Counted from the stretch's first letter, positions 53,601 through 62,740 are shown. The stretch: 64,000 nucleotides of DNA from Paraktedonobacter carboxidivorans (GCA_041156125.1 JBEVTI010000005.1:1-64000), one strand, 5' to 3'. Program-made: numbers and translations. The notes: a model not told the origin generated them from the letters alone.

Positions 53601-55961
53601 GCCCTGGGAATTTAAAATGTAGATAAAGCCGTCGTCCACACCAGCCAGAATCTCGTATTCCTGGTCGTCATGATTGAGCTTACAAACATCTACGCTAAAA
53701 ACTCCATCTGGCATAAAGTAACGCCATTTTAGTTCTCCCAGGTGATTCAAGACGTACAGGTTGCGATCTTCGGAGCCAATGATGATTTCAACATGCCCAT
53801 CACGATCGATATCAACAGCACGGAGACCACGTATATGATCTTCCGTCTGGTAGTGCCAGCATTCAGTGTAATGAGCAGGGTCCTGCTGATCCTGAGTATA
53901 AAGCACTACAGTGTGCTCGACAGTCGCGGTCAGAATATCCAGCCGCTTCTGACCAAGGATATCGCCAATATACAACATCGCGGTGTTCGCGGCAGTCGGA
54001 ATCATCACCTGACGCTGCCCCTGCACGGCATTGTAGAGGCAAATTTGCTGGCTTTCCAGGCCAAGCGCGATATGTGCAAGCTGATGAACGCCTTCAACAA
54101 AAGATGTTTCAACGTAAAGTGAGGTAACACGCTCGCCAGCTTCCAGCAAATGGGCTGGAAGATCGATATCACGGCCCTCATTATCGATATAGCTGATCTC
54201 GCCATTTTCCAGAGCGGCCAGAGTAGTTTCATAGCCCTTGGCCGGATGCGGATTGTTGGTAGACAGACTGATCACGCTCGAACCTGCCTGCCCTCGCGAA
54301 GCCCATAATTCTTTCTTTTCGTTGTTAATATCCAGGGCAATAAACTCCCCTTCATCTGTACCAATGATGATTTCATCAATCGGGTTGCCTTTCACATCAC
54401 CAAACCCTATATCACGAATATGGCCCAGATTAGTCAATGGCTCGTCCCAGTAATGTTGAACTCGCTGCTCCTTCAGACGTAAAGAAAGAGATAGAGCTTC
54501 TTCATATTGATGGTGTTTTAAATTCATCTCAGCTAAAGCAAGTTCACCCTTTTTATGCTTCTTTTCCCCATTTTGCAATAAACCCAAATTATTTATTAAT
54601 TCAGCCAGGGCATCACCAGCTGGTAGTAGTTCTTTTACGCCTTGCCGATGCAATTTCTCTGCAGTCTGCTGCATTTGCAAGTAAAGAGCGGGGCGAGAAC
54701 TGAGTGGCTGACCATTAGAAGCCACGTCAAGCGGCAAATCAGCATCATAACGCTCCGGGTCCAGTTCGATTTTAAAAGCACGGATATTGTTATCGCCTAA
54801 GCCCAGGATGATCTCGATAATCCCATCGTCATCATAGTCACAGGCGTAGATGCTGTAGATATTGTGGCCAAAGTCCTGTTGCCACAATGTCTGCCCGCGC
54901 TGATCAAAGATGGACAGAAAATGATCTGCTGAACCGACGAGTATTTCAAGTTGTCCATCATTATCAACGTCAGCTGTATGAATAGTCAAAACGCGGCCTT
55001 GCAAAGTATACGGACGCGGTGCCCGTGGCAGCTTTTTATTGAAGATTAACTGGCCCTTCATCTGTCCACGCACCTGATTGGCAACGGTCCAACTACGCAG
55101 ATCCTTGCCTTTATCGCTGCTAAAAATGATCGTAGGCCGTTTTCTTGACGCAGGATGCTGCTCGTGGTCATTGCTGGAGGCTCCTTGCTCTATTACTGCC
55201 AGAGCGTAACTTTTATAGGCAAGTTTAATTTTGCCGCGCTCTATACATTCAATCGAGCCTGTAGGAGTACTGGAACGACTCAGGATATGAATATATTTAT
55301 CCGCGCTTACAGCTAGAATCTCTTCCTCTCCGTCTCCATCTACATCGGCCACACAGACGCCATAGACCCATCCATCCAGGGCATATTTTCCTAGTTCGTG
55401 GCCTGTCGTCGCATCGATCAAGCGCACAAAACGATCTTCCCCTCCTACTATAACCTCGTTAGGATGCCTGGGATGTACAACAACCTGGTAAAGCGCCTGG
55501 CCACCTTTTTGCCGCTCCGCCAGCTCACCCCATTTCAAAAGTTCCCCTTCCTGATCCAATGCGCAAACTCGTCCATCGCGTGTGCAGACGATAATACGTG
55601 GCTGAGCTTTACGAGGATGCAGTAAAGGCATGCCCAATTGCGGCAAATTGCCAGGTTGATCCTCCCCCAAATCCTGCACAGACGGTGAGGGAATAACTGC
55701 AATAGAGGTAATCCATGAACCGATAGACTTTTTCCAACGCTCTGTTCCCTGCCTGGTCAATGCACGTACATAGCCATCGCGGCTGCCAGCTACAATCTCA
55801 ATATCGCTATCGTCATCTATATCGGCTGCGGCGATACAGGTTACCCAGTCATCGGCGAGATAATTCCATTCAGAAGTAATCACCAGGCGCGCAATTGAAA
55901 GGAGTTTCCGAAATGTCTCCTGAAGCTGCCGCTGCTGAGGTTCTTTAGATTCTGAAGCCAT
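50622..55961 (-). CDS. Giant beta-propeller / AAA-type ATPase fusion protein
   Basis: A 1779-residue protein with no signal peptide. Residues about 30-870 carry many FG-GAP-like propeller repeats with acidic loops: AADIDDDSDIEIVAGS, ADVDGDGEEEILAVS, ADVDNDGQLEILVGS, VDIDRDGHVEIIIGS. Helical HEAT-like repeats follow (about 900-1100), then coiled-coil-prone helices, a CARDB-like beta domain (about 1300-1390) and a C-terminal NTPase. Its Walker A LIGQRRSGKTSLIYQL (about 1435), Walker B RLILLFDEFEVF (about 1529) and a preceding NPY...MFYGREEDL signature are clear. This resembles STAND-like signalling ATPases with large sensor regions. Function is unknown. Confidence 0.8.
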   Translation of the reverse strand: MASESKEPQQRQLQETFRKLLSIARLVITSEWNYLADDWVTCIAAADIDDDSDIEIVAGSRDGYVRALTRQGTERWKKSIGSWITSIAVIPSPSVQDLGEDQPGNLPQLGMPLLHPRKAQPRIIVCTRDGRVCALDQEGELLKWGELAERQKGGQALYQVVVHPRHPNEVIVGGEDRFVRLIDATTGHELGKYALDGWVYGVCVADVDGDGEEEILAVSADKYIHILSRSSTPTGSIECIERGKIKLAYKSYALAVIEQGASSNDHEQHPASRKRPTIIFSSDKGKDLRSWTVANQVRGQMKGQLIFNKKLPRAPRPYTLQGRVLTIHTADVDNDGQLEILVGSADHFLSIFDQRGQTLWQQDFGHNIYSIYACDYDDDGIIEIILGLGDNNIRAFKIELDPERYDADLPLDVASNGQPLSSRPALYLQMQQTAEKLHRQGVKELLPAGDALAELINNLGLLQNGEKKHKKGELALAEMNLKHHQYEEALSLSLRLKEQRVQHYWDEPLTNLGHIRDIGFGDVKGNPIDEIIIGTDEGEFIALDINNEKKELWASRGQAGSSVISLSTNNPHPAKGYETTLAALENGEISYIDNEGRDIDLPAHLLEAGERVTSLYVETSFVEGVHQLAHIALGLESQQICLYNAVQGQRQVMIPTAANTAMLYIGDILGQKRLDILTATVEHTVVLYTQDQQDPAHYTECWHYQTEDHIRGLRAVDIDRDGHVEIIIGSEDRNLYVLNHLGELKWRYFMPDGVFSVDVCKLNHDDQEYEILAGVDDGFIYILNSQGDLLLQIPVGDRVRVVRAKDLHPRDSQDSRHRYLPDNMVEIAVATDDRLLLFQILPLATIRELIEQSWFFVGNNIEPRELLYTYSDYQKQPDEYVRAFAIERIAGQRTHTDEDFKHLRTAVAKDPSLLVAQKLANAIVNLCRTSSNKREMRQSHQLLQQLARKPQRETRITIINVLDELALVNKRLSFEYLKRFLRNEDLWLRRMVIRQLHCLVKLDPAQVFSMLMTSTRDKNLWILQETGRSLASYFDYRHEHSAAADGDSDPAIYQGRTLLQDLHELLSTALDVTISKQIAISSKEPAIKQFFSAYARFQQAIFTRLPRSRLDNSLESLRQEERFKLFQEQKKGYQDDLTAFISALQDMLQIMPQIEDMLVVYQELLNVLQVTSIESIEQLRRKTESAEMYAFSHFKDIDATLVRMLEVVDEIKRYRKRQALGDQAATLLVAINLLSQIRQQYIEGRSVHSTQELLPEDALFRIALQQWYALLQKELRKLSGAARLSIELVPNEVQRDETVELSFNLTNTGKSAADAVRVTIPERSSDYEVIGSVERTLPEVSTLRAQTVSFILKPLAESFRLSTEVTYNDAEKRDRVQRQPHYINLKPVRAEFKTIVNPYHGGTPTSDSKMFYGREEDLNSLRDILGSTNARANRVILLIGQRRSGKTSLIYQLANQLQMHIAVHIDLQDLAMSNGAAELFSNFALKIQEAMFLRGFTPPPLNEFNFRENSTQTFDRYLKLSTQQLGGQRLILLFDEFEVFNELIQQKRLDENFLHYLRSLMQHRLGVNFLLAGAPHVLLYDINNRSALLNIAQKHHLSRLKEEEAAHLITDPVQNLVYDPQALELIHQLTGDQPYLIHLLCEELIYYCNKYKKNYANTNDINKIVDKVLERGDNYFWMIWKLASSREERLILTLLAGEADAGQGGIFSLVDLKKAFDDLNCSCDAEKMRQALSHLQQEEIIEGDNDGQIFSIPVDLIRIWLCQHTTPERIARDEFLTGE

Positions 55962-56045
55962 ATTATTACTGCTTTCTCTTTATTTTCGCGTTTTATTACT
56001 GCTCAAAGCTATCAACCAGGCATAATACGTTTATTCTGTTGTATG

Positions 56046-56096
56046 ATGCCAGGAATGCCATGCCAGGGCATGCCAGAAAGTGACGTGAGCATGCCA
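56046..56096. promoter_or_regulatory. Cluster of five ATGCCA hexamers between divergent ATPase genes
   Basis: ATGCCA begins at 56046, 56055, 56060, 56070 and 56091, and ATGCC-AG-GGCAT is palindromic. It lies in the 359-bp region between the two divergent ATPase genes. It may be a regulator site; no -35/-10 pair was assigned. The rest of 55962-56320 shows nothing else. Confidence 0.4.
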
Positions 56097-56320
56097 TCTT
56101 GCCAATTTTTATGTTCTGCACAGTTTGCCCTTCCCTGGTCATTAGCGTGGCACGCTGACGACATTCTCTGGCAGCAGAACGATCGTATGCTAGATTTAAG
56201 CATACTAACCTTCGGGAAGTGATGCAATCGACAAGTAGGTAATGTAAAATGGGAAAAAGAGAGAGGGCTTCTTGAACTCTCTGGCTTGTCCCTGTTTAAA
56301 CGTATTGAGAGGGGATAAAA

Positions 56321-57706
56321 ATGCCAGATAATCCTTACTACGATTATTCGGTTGTCAGGGATGCAGATATGTTTTTTGGGCGAACTGAAATCCTTCAAGC
56401 TATTTTTACAACATGCAAGCAGAGGCAGTGCTTTTCACTGGTAGGAACACGCAAAATAGGCAAATCTTCTATCCTCAGCCCTATGCAGTTGGCAGACCAG
56501 CAGCAACATTTCGGAGTAGAGCAGGATTTACAACGACATATTTTTGTATATATCGATATGCGTGATTATTTGCAGCATACGCTTGATGACTTTTTTGACG
56601 ATCTCTGTAAGCGCATTGTAGCACAGGCGCCTGAGGAAGTTAGTCTCTCGCAGGCAGGCGATAAGAAGCATGAGCTTTTCACGAAAAGCTTGCAAGATCT
56701 CAACAAGGCCGGCTATCATCTGGTGCTGATTATGGATATGTTCGATAAAGTGGCGGATGAGCAACAATTCAGTTCAACTTTTTTTTCTTTTCTGCGCGCT
56801 CCATCTACCAAAGGCTGGGTTTCCTATATTACCGCCTCCCTGAAGCCACTGCACCAAATCTCTCCCATTGAAGCTGCTTCCTCGCCATTTTTTGGGAATT
56901 TCAAAACGGGATATATTGGTGCTTTGAGCGAAGAAGAAGCCCTACAACTGATTACGGTGCCCGCGCAGCGAGTGGGTTTACCCTTTAGCGAGAATGAGAC
57001 AAACTGGATTCGCGAGATAGCAGGTAGGCATCCTTTTTTTATACAGGTAACCTGCCACTATTTGTTTGAGGAGAAAGCCAGGCAGGGAGAGGGTAACGCA
57101 ACTATTGATTATCAAAAAGTCTTTCAGCACGTTTATGATGAACTGGCTCCTCATTTCCATAGCATCTGGAACGAGCTTTTGCCAGAGCAACAGCGCGAAT
57201 TGAAACAGGAGATGCGCCAGGTCTCAAATCCCAGGCAGAGGCTGGAGGAATTGAGCGAGGGTTCTCTTTTTCAAAAACACATCAGCACACTGCTGAAACA
57301 TGTGCATGAGAAATTTCAAGTTGGCCAACAGATAATCACGGTGGAAACCATTCGCGAGGCCCTGACCAAGCTTGATGATCGGGCCTTCTTGCAAAGCTGT
57401 CCGCTGGCCGAATGGCCCTCTATCAATTCACAAAGCGAAATAGCGAAGAACTCCGCTCACCGCAAAGGGCTACTGGTCCAGGAACTCTTGAAAGAGGCTT
57501 TTGAACGCATGAAAACCGAAGGGGCCAGGAGCGATACTGCCCTGGAGTGGAGATTATATAATATACTTTATTATCGCTATTTCTTGAAAGGAAGAATTAC
57601 AAACGAACAAGCCGCGGCGCGTCTGGGCATTAGTCTGCGGCAATTCTACCGCGATCAGGAACGGGCTATCCAGGCTCTGCTTCAAGAATTGCTGGCATTA
57701 GAATAA
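56321..57706 (+). CDS. ATPase with C-terminal helix-turn-helix
   Basis: A 461-residue protein. The N-terminal NTPase opens with NPYYDYSVV...MFFGRTEIL, the same signature as the ATPase end of the divergent giant protein. Walker A is SLVGTRKIGKSSIL and the Walker B-like strand is HLVLIMDMFDK. A winged or four-helix region follows, and the end has a sigma-region-4-like HTH (NEQAAARLGISLRQFYRDQERA). It could be a STAND-like regulator that binds DNA, perhaps the shared intergenic region. GAGGGG precedes the ATG. Confidence 0.75.
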   Translation: MPDNPYYDYSVVRDADMFFGRTEILQAIFTTCKQRQCFSLVGTRKIGKSSILSPMQLADQQQHFGVEQDLQRHIFVYIDMRDYLQHTLDDFFDDLCKRIVAQAPEEVSLSQAGDKKHELFTKSLQDLNKAGYHLVLIMDMFDKVADEQQFSSTFFSFLRAPSTKGWVSYITASLKPLHQISPIEAASSPFFGNFKTGYIGALSEEEALQLITVPAQRVGLPFSENETNWIREIAGRHPFFIQVTCHYLFEEKARQGEGNATIDYQKVFQHVYDELAPHFHSIWNELLPEQQRELKQEMRQVSNPRQRLEELSEGSLFQKHISTLLKHVHEKFQVGQQIITVETIREALTKLDDRAFLQSCPLAEWPSINSQSEIAKNSAHRKGLLVQELLKEAFERMKTEGARSDTALEWRLYNILYYRYFLKGRITNEQAAARLGISLRQFYRDQERAIQALLQELLALE

Positions 57707-57777
57707 CTAGACCAGTAAGCACCCTGAATACCTGCGAATCTAGTTACTTAACTCAACCCGGAGGAGTGCAATAAAAA

Positions 57778-58449
57778 ATGACACGGCTCGCGTTTCTTTT
57801 AGATGTAGATAACACTTTGCTGGCAAATGACGACGTGAAAGAGAAACTGGATCATCAACTCCAGGAGGCCCTGGGTCAGGAACTTACCAGGCGCTTCTGG
57901 GAAATCTATGAACAGGTGCGTCACGAACAGGGCGTGGTGGATATTCCACTTGCGCTTACACGTTTGCGCGCTGAAGTGCCGGAAGACAAGTTGAATACGC
58001 CCACTTATCAACGTGTTCATGCTATTTTCGACACGTACCCGTTCTTTCAAAATCTCTACCCACATGTGATCGAGACTCTACACTATCTGCGCTCGCTCGG
58101 TCTGACGATCATTGTCTCAGACGGCGATCAGTATTTCCAGGCCGAGAAAATTGTCAACAGCCATCTGGCCGAAGCAGTCGAGGGCCACGTCCTGATATAC
58201 ACGCATAAACAACAACACCTGCAGGAGATTCTTCAACGCTATCCCGCCGAACATTATATTATGGTCGATGATAAAGCAGAGATTCTCTTTGAGAGCAAGG
58301 CCCTGCTGGAGAAGCAGCTAACGACTGTCTTTGTCAAACAGGGCAAATATGCCCAGGTACCGTTGCCTGGCAACTTCGCGCCCGATATCAACGTAGAGCA
58401 TATTGGAGATTTACGCAATTTCAACGCGGAGGATTTTCTCCGCGCCTGA
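57778..58449 (+). CDS. HAD-superfamily hydrolase
   Basis: A 223-residue protein with the HAD motifs: DVDNTLL (nucleophile Asp 9 and Asp 11), IIVSDGD (motif II Ser), the Lys in FQAEKI and MVDDKAEIL (motif IV). A helical cap lies between motifs I and II. It is probably a small-molecule phosphatase of unknown substrate. It is 38 bp ahead of the LURP-one-like gene and probably in one operon with it and the JAMM protein. Confidence 0.85.
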   Translation: MTRLAFLLDVDNTLLANDDVKEKLDHQLQEALGQELTRRFWEIYEQVRHEQGVVDIPLALTRLRAEVPEDKLNTPTYQRVHAIFDTYPFFQNLYPHVIETLHYLRSLGLTIIVSDGDQYFQAEKIVNSHLAEAVEGHVLIYTHKQQHLQEILQRYPAEHYIMVDDKAEILFESKALLEKQLTTVFVKQGKYAQVPLPGNFAPDINVEHIGDLRNFNAEDFLRA

Positions 58450-58487
58450 TGCACGTAAATCCATAAAAAACAGGAAGGAAAAACATT

Positions 58488-59000
58488 ATGAAGTTTCACA
58501 TCAAAGAACGTGCGTGGACACTACGAGAAGCGTTTATTGTTCGCGATCAAGGTGGCCAGCCAGTATTTAAGGTTACAGGCAAATTTTTCCATATTGGCGA
58601 TAACTTGAGCGTTACCGATTATCAATCACATGACGAGGTTGCGCATATCAAACAAAGATTGATCGCGCTTACGCCCCATTACGAAATCTATCAGAATGGC
58701 GAGCACCGGGCCAGCTTACATGAGAAGCTGCTTCATCTCTTCGGCGAACGTTTTAAAATCCAATTAGAGAATGGCCAGGACTACCACATTCAGGGTAATC
58801 TCTGGAACTGGAACTTTGCCGTTAGCGATGAGCAGGGCAATCTGCTGGCCGAGATTAGCAAGAGGCTCTCGCTTTTTGAAGATAGTTATGGTGTTGATAT
58901 CGCTCAGAATGTCGATGTGCCTTTGATGATTGCGTTGGCCATCTGCATCGAGATGATTCGCCATCATCATGCCGAGAAAGCCGAGAAAGAGCGAGGATGA
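58488..59000 (+). CDS. LURP-one-related (scramblase-like) family protein
   Basis: A 170-residue beta-barrel protein related to LURP-one/YxjI proteins: MKFHIKERAWTLREAFIVRD at the start, then repeated strands (GQPVFKVTGKFF, LENGQDYHIQGNLWNWNFAV) and the C-terminal helix LMIALAICIEMIRHHH. The family has a Tubby-like fold and unknown function in bacteria. AGGAAGG precedes the ATG. Its stop overlaps the next start (ATGA). Confidence 0.8.
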   Translation: MKFHIKERAWTLREAFIVRDQGGQPVFKVTGKFFHIGDNLSVTDYQSHDEVAHIKQRLIALTPHYEIYQNGEHRASLHEKLLHLFGERFKIQLENGQDYHIQGNLWNWNFAVSDEQGNLLAEISKRLSLFEDSYGVDIAQNVDVPLMIALAICIEMIRHHHAEKAEKERG

Positions 59001-59536
59001 GACACGCTCATCACAGAGCCAGTCTGCTTTTGAGCGCTGCCGCGTGGAAAACGATCCTGCTGGACGCCCATGGGCGCCAGGGGATCGAGGCCTGCGGCGC
59101 GCTGCTGGGGCAGATGGATCAAGAGGGAAACTGGTATGTCGAAGAAGCGGTTCCTTTGCGCAATATTGCCGCTTCTCCTGTCTATTTTGAATTCGATCCC
59201 GCTGAACTACTGCTTATCGAGCTGGAGCAGCCTGATCGCATGGTCGGTGTCTACCATAGCCATCCTGACGGACCAGCGCTAGCCAGTTCTACGGATCGCA
59301 AGAACATGCGGCGCGTCAATCTTGAGGAGGATATCCCCTGGGTCTGGTTGATCGTCAGCGGACCATTTAGCCAGTCGCCACAAGCAAATAGCGCCGAGAA
59401 TCCGGAAACAAGACAAGAGGATACCATCTCTGCCAGAGGTTTGATCGCGTATCACCATTACCAGCAAACAGGTTTGCAAAAAATCCCTATCGCACAGAGC
59501 AAAACAGAAGACGACGGGTCGCTACAAGCTCTCTGA
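58997..59536 (+). CDS. JAMM/MPN-family metallopeptidase (M67-like)
   Basis: A 179-residue protein with a JAMM zinc-peptidase core. The conserved Glu is in GIEACGALLGQ and the zinc motif is YHSHPDGPALASSTDRKNM, i.e. H-x-H-P-(x)7-S-x(2)-D. Bacterial members often process ubiquitin-like or sulfur-carrier proteins (removing C-terminal extensions), as with Mec+. No sulfur-carrier gene is adjacent, so the substrate is open. Its start overlaps the LURP-one gene. Confidence 0.85.
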   Translation: MRHAHHRASLLLSAAAWKTILLDAHGRQGIEACGALLGQMDQEGNWYVEEAVPLRNIAASPVYFEFDPAELLLIELEQPDRMVGVYHSHPDGPALASSTDRKNMRRVNLEEDIPWVWLIVSGPFSQSPQANSAENPETRQEDTISARGLIAYHHYQQTGLQKIPIAQSKTEDDGSLQAL

Positions 59537-59903
59537 GCAGCCTGGCGCATATCCACTTTCCGCCCCTTATCTTCCCTCCGGGGCGCGACTCTAAACAAAG
59601 AACCGTCGCTCCCTGGTAACCCCCTGCTCCATCCCAGCAGGGGCAAGCCCTGGACGATCAGACGATCAGGCCACAGAGTAGCCAGAAGCACGCAAATGCG
59701 CTATAATGGTCGCTAGTAACAGAGTACTGATTGGTGCGTTCAGATACGCACAAATACTATGCTATAGCCTTTCACTGCAGCTCTAGTTATGTGCGCCGTA
59801 CTCGGCCCGGTCGCACCGTTCCGACAACACGGCCTTCCCTTTGGGAGCAATTTTCTTTCCCTCATGCCTGAAGGCCGAGGGTCTCCGATAAGTGGAGGTT
59901 TTG
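59537..59903 (+). other. Long leader region before the zinc-ribbon gene
   Basis: An 8-bp perfect hairpin CCCCTGCT/AGCAGGGG (59621-59643) may end the previous operon. A candidate promoter has TAGCCA (59679-59684), 17 bp and a perfect TATAAT (59702-59707). The resulting leader of about 190 nt contains a GTGCG/CGCAC hairpin (59733-59751) and GGCCTTC/GAAGGCC arms (59830-59876). It could be a structured regulatory leader; no known riboswitch was recognised. Confidence 0.4.
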
Positions 59904-61145
59904 ATGAAGTGTCAAAATTGCGGCAATGAGTTAGATCAAAATGAGGTGTTCTGCGGACAATGCGGAGCACCAAATACTGTATCAGTCCAACCAACAGAAA
60001 TGATGCAGGCTCCCATACCCAGAAGCGGTATGCTCAGCGATGCGCATCGTAATCGCACCAACGCATTCTTGCCCAACCAGTCCAATCTGGGGTTCGTCCC
60101 TGAAAATGTGCCTGGACCAAACCAATCGGCTATTCGCCGGCAGGGACCCCAGCAAGCTAGTAGTCTCCACCAGGACGCGACGGAGGCTATATCGTTTGTA
60201 CCGGGAACGGCTGCGAACTATCCGCCTGCTACTTACTCCCAGCAGGGCTTTAACCAGAGTTCGGTGGCTGGCAGATATCCAGGCTCCAGTCAGTTTGGCA
60301 GCCAGATTCAGCCACAACAACAGCCATTGTTAAGCGGAAACTATCCTCATTCGACCTTTCCTCCTACACAGATGAGCTTTCCTAACGGACAATTCGCTCA
60401 AGGGAGTTATGGCTCAGGAGTTGGCAGAGCTAAACAAGAGGTCAGGCACGTTAATGTAGCTATAGTTGTGGGTATTGTCTGCCTGGTGTTCGCGATCATC
60501 ACTGTTGGCGTTTTCGGGATTTTGTTTGGACTGCGCAACAACAATAACCCATCCCAAACAGCACCGGTCGCCCTGGCTACAGCGACTCCAAGCCCTCTCC
60601 CCAGCCCTACGACTCTTCCTACTCCGTCCCCAACACCCACTATCGCTGTAACCCCCACTCCCACGCCTGACGCTAACTTTAACTGGTGCGATACTCAATG
60701 CGCGCAAAAGGGCTTCCAGATCGAAGTTTACCAGGGTTGGGGAACACAACCGGTTAGTGATCAAGGACTGCAATTCACCAGCCCCGATCACATTGCCTAT
60801 GCTGCTGTAAAGTTGCCTGCAGGCGGCGCTGACATGACTACTGTGTTTAATAATGATTTACAAGAAATCGCTAATCTGAACAATGCTACGCCGACCGCGC
60901 CGCTCAGTGCCTGTCAGTCAGGACCGCAACAGATTAGCACTTCAACCTGGACATGTGAAACAACGAATCTGCAAATAAATACACAAAATCCGAGCATTAT
61001 TCAGGCGATAATTTACGCAACATTCTATCAGAACCAGGCCTACGTCATTGAACTCGTAGCCCCACAGGACTCTTTCGCGACTGCTCAGAATACCTATTTT
61101 ACACCTATGTTGAAAAGCTTCCAATTTATCGCACCGACACAATAG
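59904..61145 (+). CDS. Zinc-ribbon single-pass membrane protein with an extracytoplasmic domain
   Basis: A 413-residue protein. The ATG at 59904 has GGAGG 5 bases upstream. An N-terminal zinc ribbon (CQNCG...CGQCG) is followed by a long Pro/Gln/Ser-rich stretch, a membrane helix near residues 185-210, a Thr/Pro-rich linker and an external domain with two cysteine pairs (WCDTQC; ACQSG and WTCET). The tail resembles PsbP-like or lipoprotein sensor domains only loosely. The same zinc-ribbon/TM/external layout is seen in the pseudokinase at 5.4-8.3 kb, without the kinase part. Function unknown. Confidence 0.7.
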   Translation: MKCQNCGNELDQNEVFCGQCGAPNTVSVQPTEMMQAPIPRSGMLSDAHRNRTNAFLPNQSNLGFVPENVPGPNQSAIRRQGPQQASSLHQDATEAISFVPGTAANYPPATYSQQGFNQSSVAGRYPGSSQFGSQIQPQQQPLLSGNYPHSTFPPTQMSFPNGQFAQGSYGSGVGRAKQEVRHVNVAIVVGIVCLVFAIITVGVFGILFGLRNNNNPSQTAPVALATATPSPLPSPTTLPTPSPTPTIAVTPTPTPDANFNWCDTQCAQKGFQIEVYQGWGTQPVSDQGLQFTSPDHIAYAAVKLPAGGADMTTVFNNDLQEIANLNNATPTAPLSACQSGPQQISTSTWTCETTNLQINTQNPSIIQAIIYATFYQNQAYVIELVAPQDSFATAQNTYFTPMLKSFQFIAPTQ

Positions 61146-61406
61146 TTACGCGAGCAAACAAGCAAATAGAAGAATTTGACAAAGCGCGTATACGTGGGAT
61201 AAGCTAACTCGTGGTTAAATATGCACTATACAAATGTCTTCTCACAGGGTAAGTATGCCCTGAGGATAAGCACGCCGGGTTAGGGACGTTCCTGAATAAA
61301 AACGTTCTCCCGCCAGGGATTGGCTGCGAAACAATTGGTATGGCGCTCCCTCTCCTCGTTATCAAGCGGGAGCGCACCGCAAATTGGTGGAAAAGGAACA
61401 AACACT

Positions 61407-62735
61407 ATGTCGGTACTGGCTATCATTGGGGCCCAATGGGGGGACGAAGGCAAAGGCAAAATCGTCGATGAATTGTCAATGCGCACAGATTTTGTGGTAC
61501 GTTATCAGGGTGGCAGCAACGCTGGTCATCGCGTGGTCCACGAAAAAGGTGAATTTGCTTTCCGTCTCGTCCCTTCGGGTATTCTCTTTCCCAATACTAC
61601 CTGCGTCATTGGTAATGGCGTCGTGGTAGACCCCAAGGGACTGCTCACCGAAATGGAGGAGTTACAAGCTCAAGGCATCGATACCTCCCACCTGTTTATC
61701 AGCGAACGCGCTCACGTTGTCATGCCATATCATTTCCTGTTGGATCGGCTTGAGGAAGAGGCCAGAGGCGCCGATAAGATCGGCAGCACACAACGCGGTA
61801 TCTCTCCCGCATACGTCGATAAACACGCGCGCATTGGCATTCGTATGGTCGATCTCCTGGATGTCGATGCCTTTCGCGCTAAACTTGCTTCGATCCTCCA
61901 GCAAAAGAATCGCATGATTACCCAGATCTACGGTCAACGCCCCCTCTCTCTCGAAGAAATCCACGGTGAATACTTCGGCTATGGTCAACGTTTGCGTACA
62001 CATATCAGCGATACCCAGATGATGCTGCATGAAGCACTCTTTGAGCACAAAACGATCGTGCTGGAAGGCGCTCAAGGCGCGCTGCTGGATATCGATTTCG
62101 GCACCTATCCCTATGTAACGTCGTCTTCAACCATGGCCGCTAATGCTTCCAGCGGCGCTGGCCTGCCTCCCCACTCTATTGACCGCGTGATTGGCGTCTA
62201 CAAAGCCTATATTACACGCGTGGGCAGCGGCCCTATGCCTACAGAATTATTCGATGAAAACGGCCAGCTTCTACGCGATCTTGGCCACGAATACGGCACT
62301 AATACGGGACGCGAACGCCGCTGTGGGTGGTTCGATGGGGTGGCAGGGCGTTTTGTCGCGCAACTGAACGGGTTAAACTCGGCAGTAATCACCAAGCTGG
62401 ATGTACTCGATACTCTGCCGACGATCAAAATCTGTACCGCCTATCAATTGCGCGGCAAAATCATTCATAATTTCCCGGCGATGCAAAGCGACCTGGCTGC
62501 CTGTGAACCAATCTACGAAGAGGTCGAAGGCTGGCAATGTGATACCACTGGCGTCACTACCTACGAAGAATTTCCTGCCGCTGCCAAAAGCTACCTGAAG
62601 CGCCTCGAAGAACTCCTCGAAACACCTATCTCTCTCGTTTCTGTCAGTCCTCAACGCGGGCGTACCATCCAGGTTCAGGATTTACTGGCCATGACCGAAC
62701 ACGACACGCGCTATCCACGTAATTCTATCAAATAA
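61407..62735 (+). CDS. purA: Adenylosuccinate synthetase
   Basis: A 442-residue enzyme joining IMP and aspartate with GTP, the first committed step to AMP. The start at 61407 is chosen because the N-terminal GTP loop GAQWGDEGKGKIVDE follows at once; AAAAGGAA lies upstream. GGSNAGH, the QRGISPAY segment, GAQGALLDIDFGTYPYVTSS and GRERRCGWFD are all present. A possible promoter (TTGACA at 61176, 16-17 bp, GATAAG) precedes a leader of about 200 nt. Confidence 0.97.
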   Translation: MSVLAIIGAQWGDEGKGKIVDELSMRTDFVVRYQGGSNAGHRVVHEKGEFAFRLVPSGILFPNTTCVIGNGVVVDPKGLLTEMEELQAQGIDTSHLFISERAHVVMPYHFLLDRLEEEARGADKIGSTQRGISPAYVDKHARIGIRMVDLLDVDAFRAKLASILQQKNRMITQIYGQRPLSLEEIHGEYFGYGQRLRTHISDTQMMLHEALFEHKTIVLEGAQGALLDIDFGTYPYVTSSSTMAANASSGAGLPPHSIDRVIGVYKAYITRVGSGPMPTELFDENGQLLRDLGHEYGTNTGRERRCGWFDGVAGRFVAQLNGLNSAVITKLDVLDTLPTIKICTAYQLRGKIIHNFPAMQSDLAACEPIYEEVEGWQCDTTGVTTYEEFPAAAKSYLKRLEELLETPISLVSVSPQRGRTIQVQDLLAMTEHDTRYPRNSIK

Positions 62736-62740
62736 TCGGC

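Noticed and set aside
53742..54122. 126-codon plus-strand frame opposite the giant propeller gene
   Set aside because: Antisense shadow without start signals; the minus strand shows clear propeller repeats.
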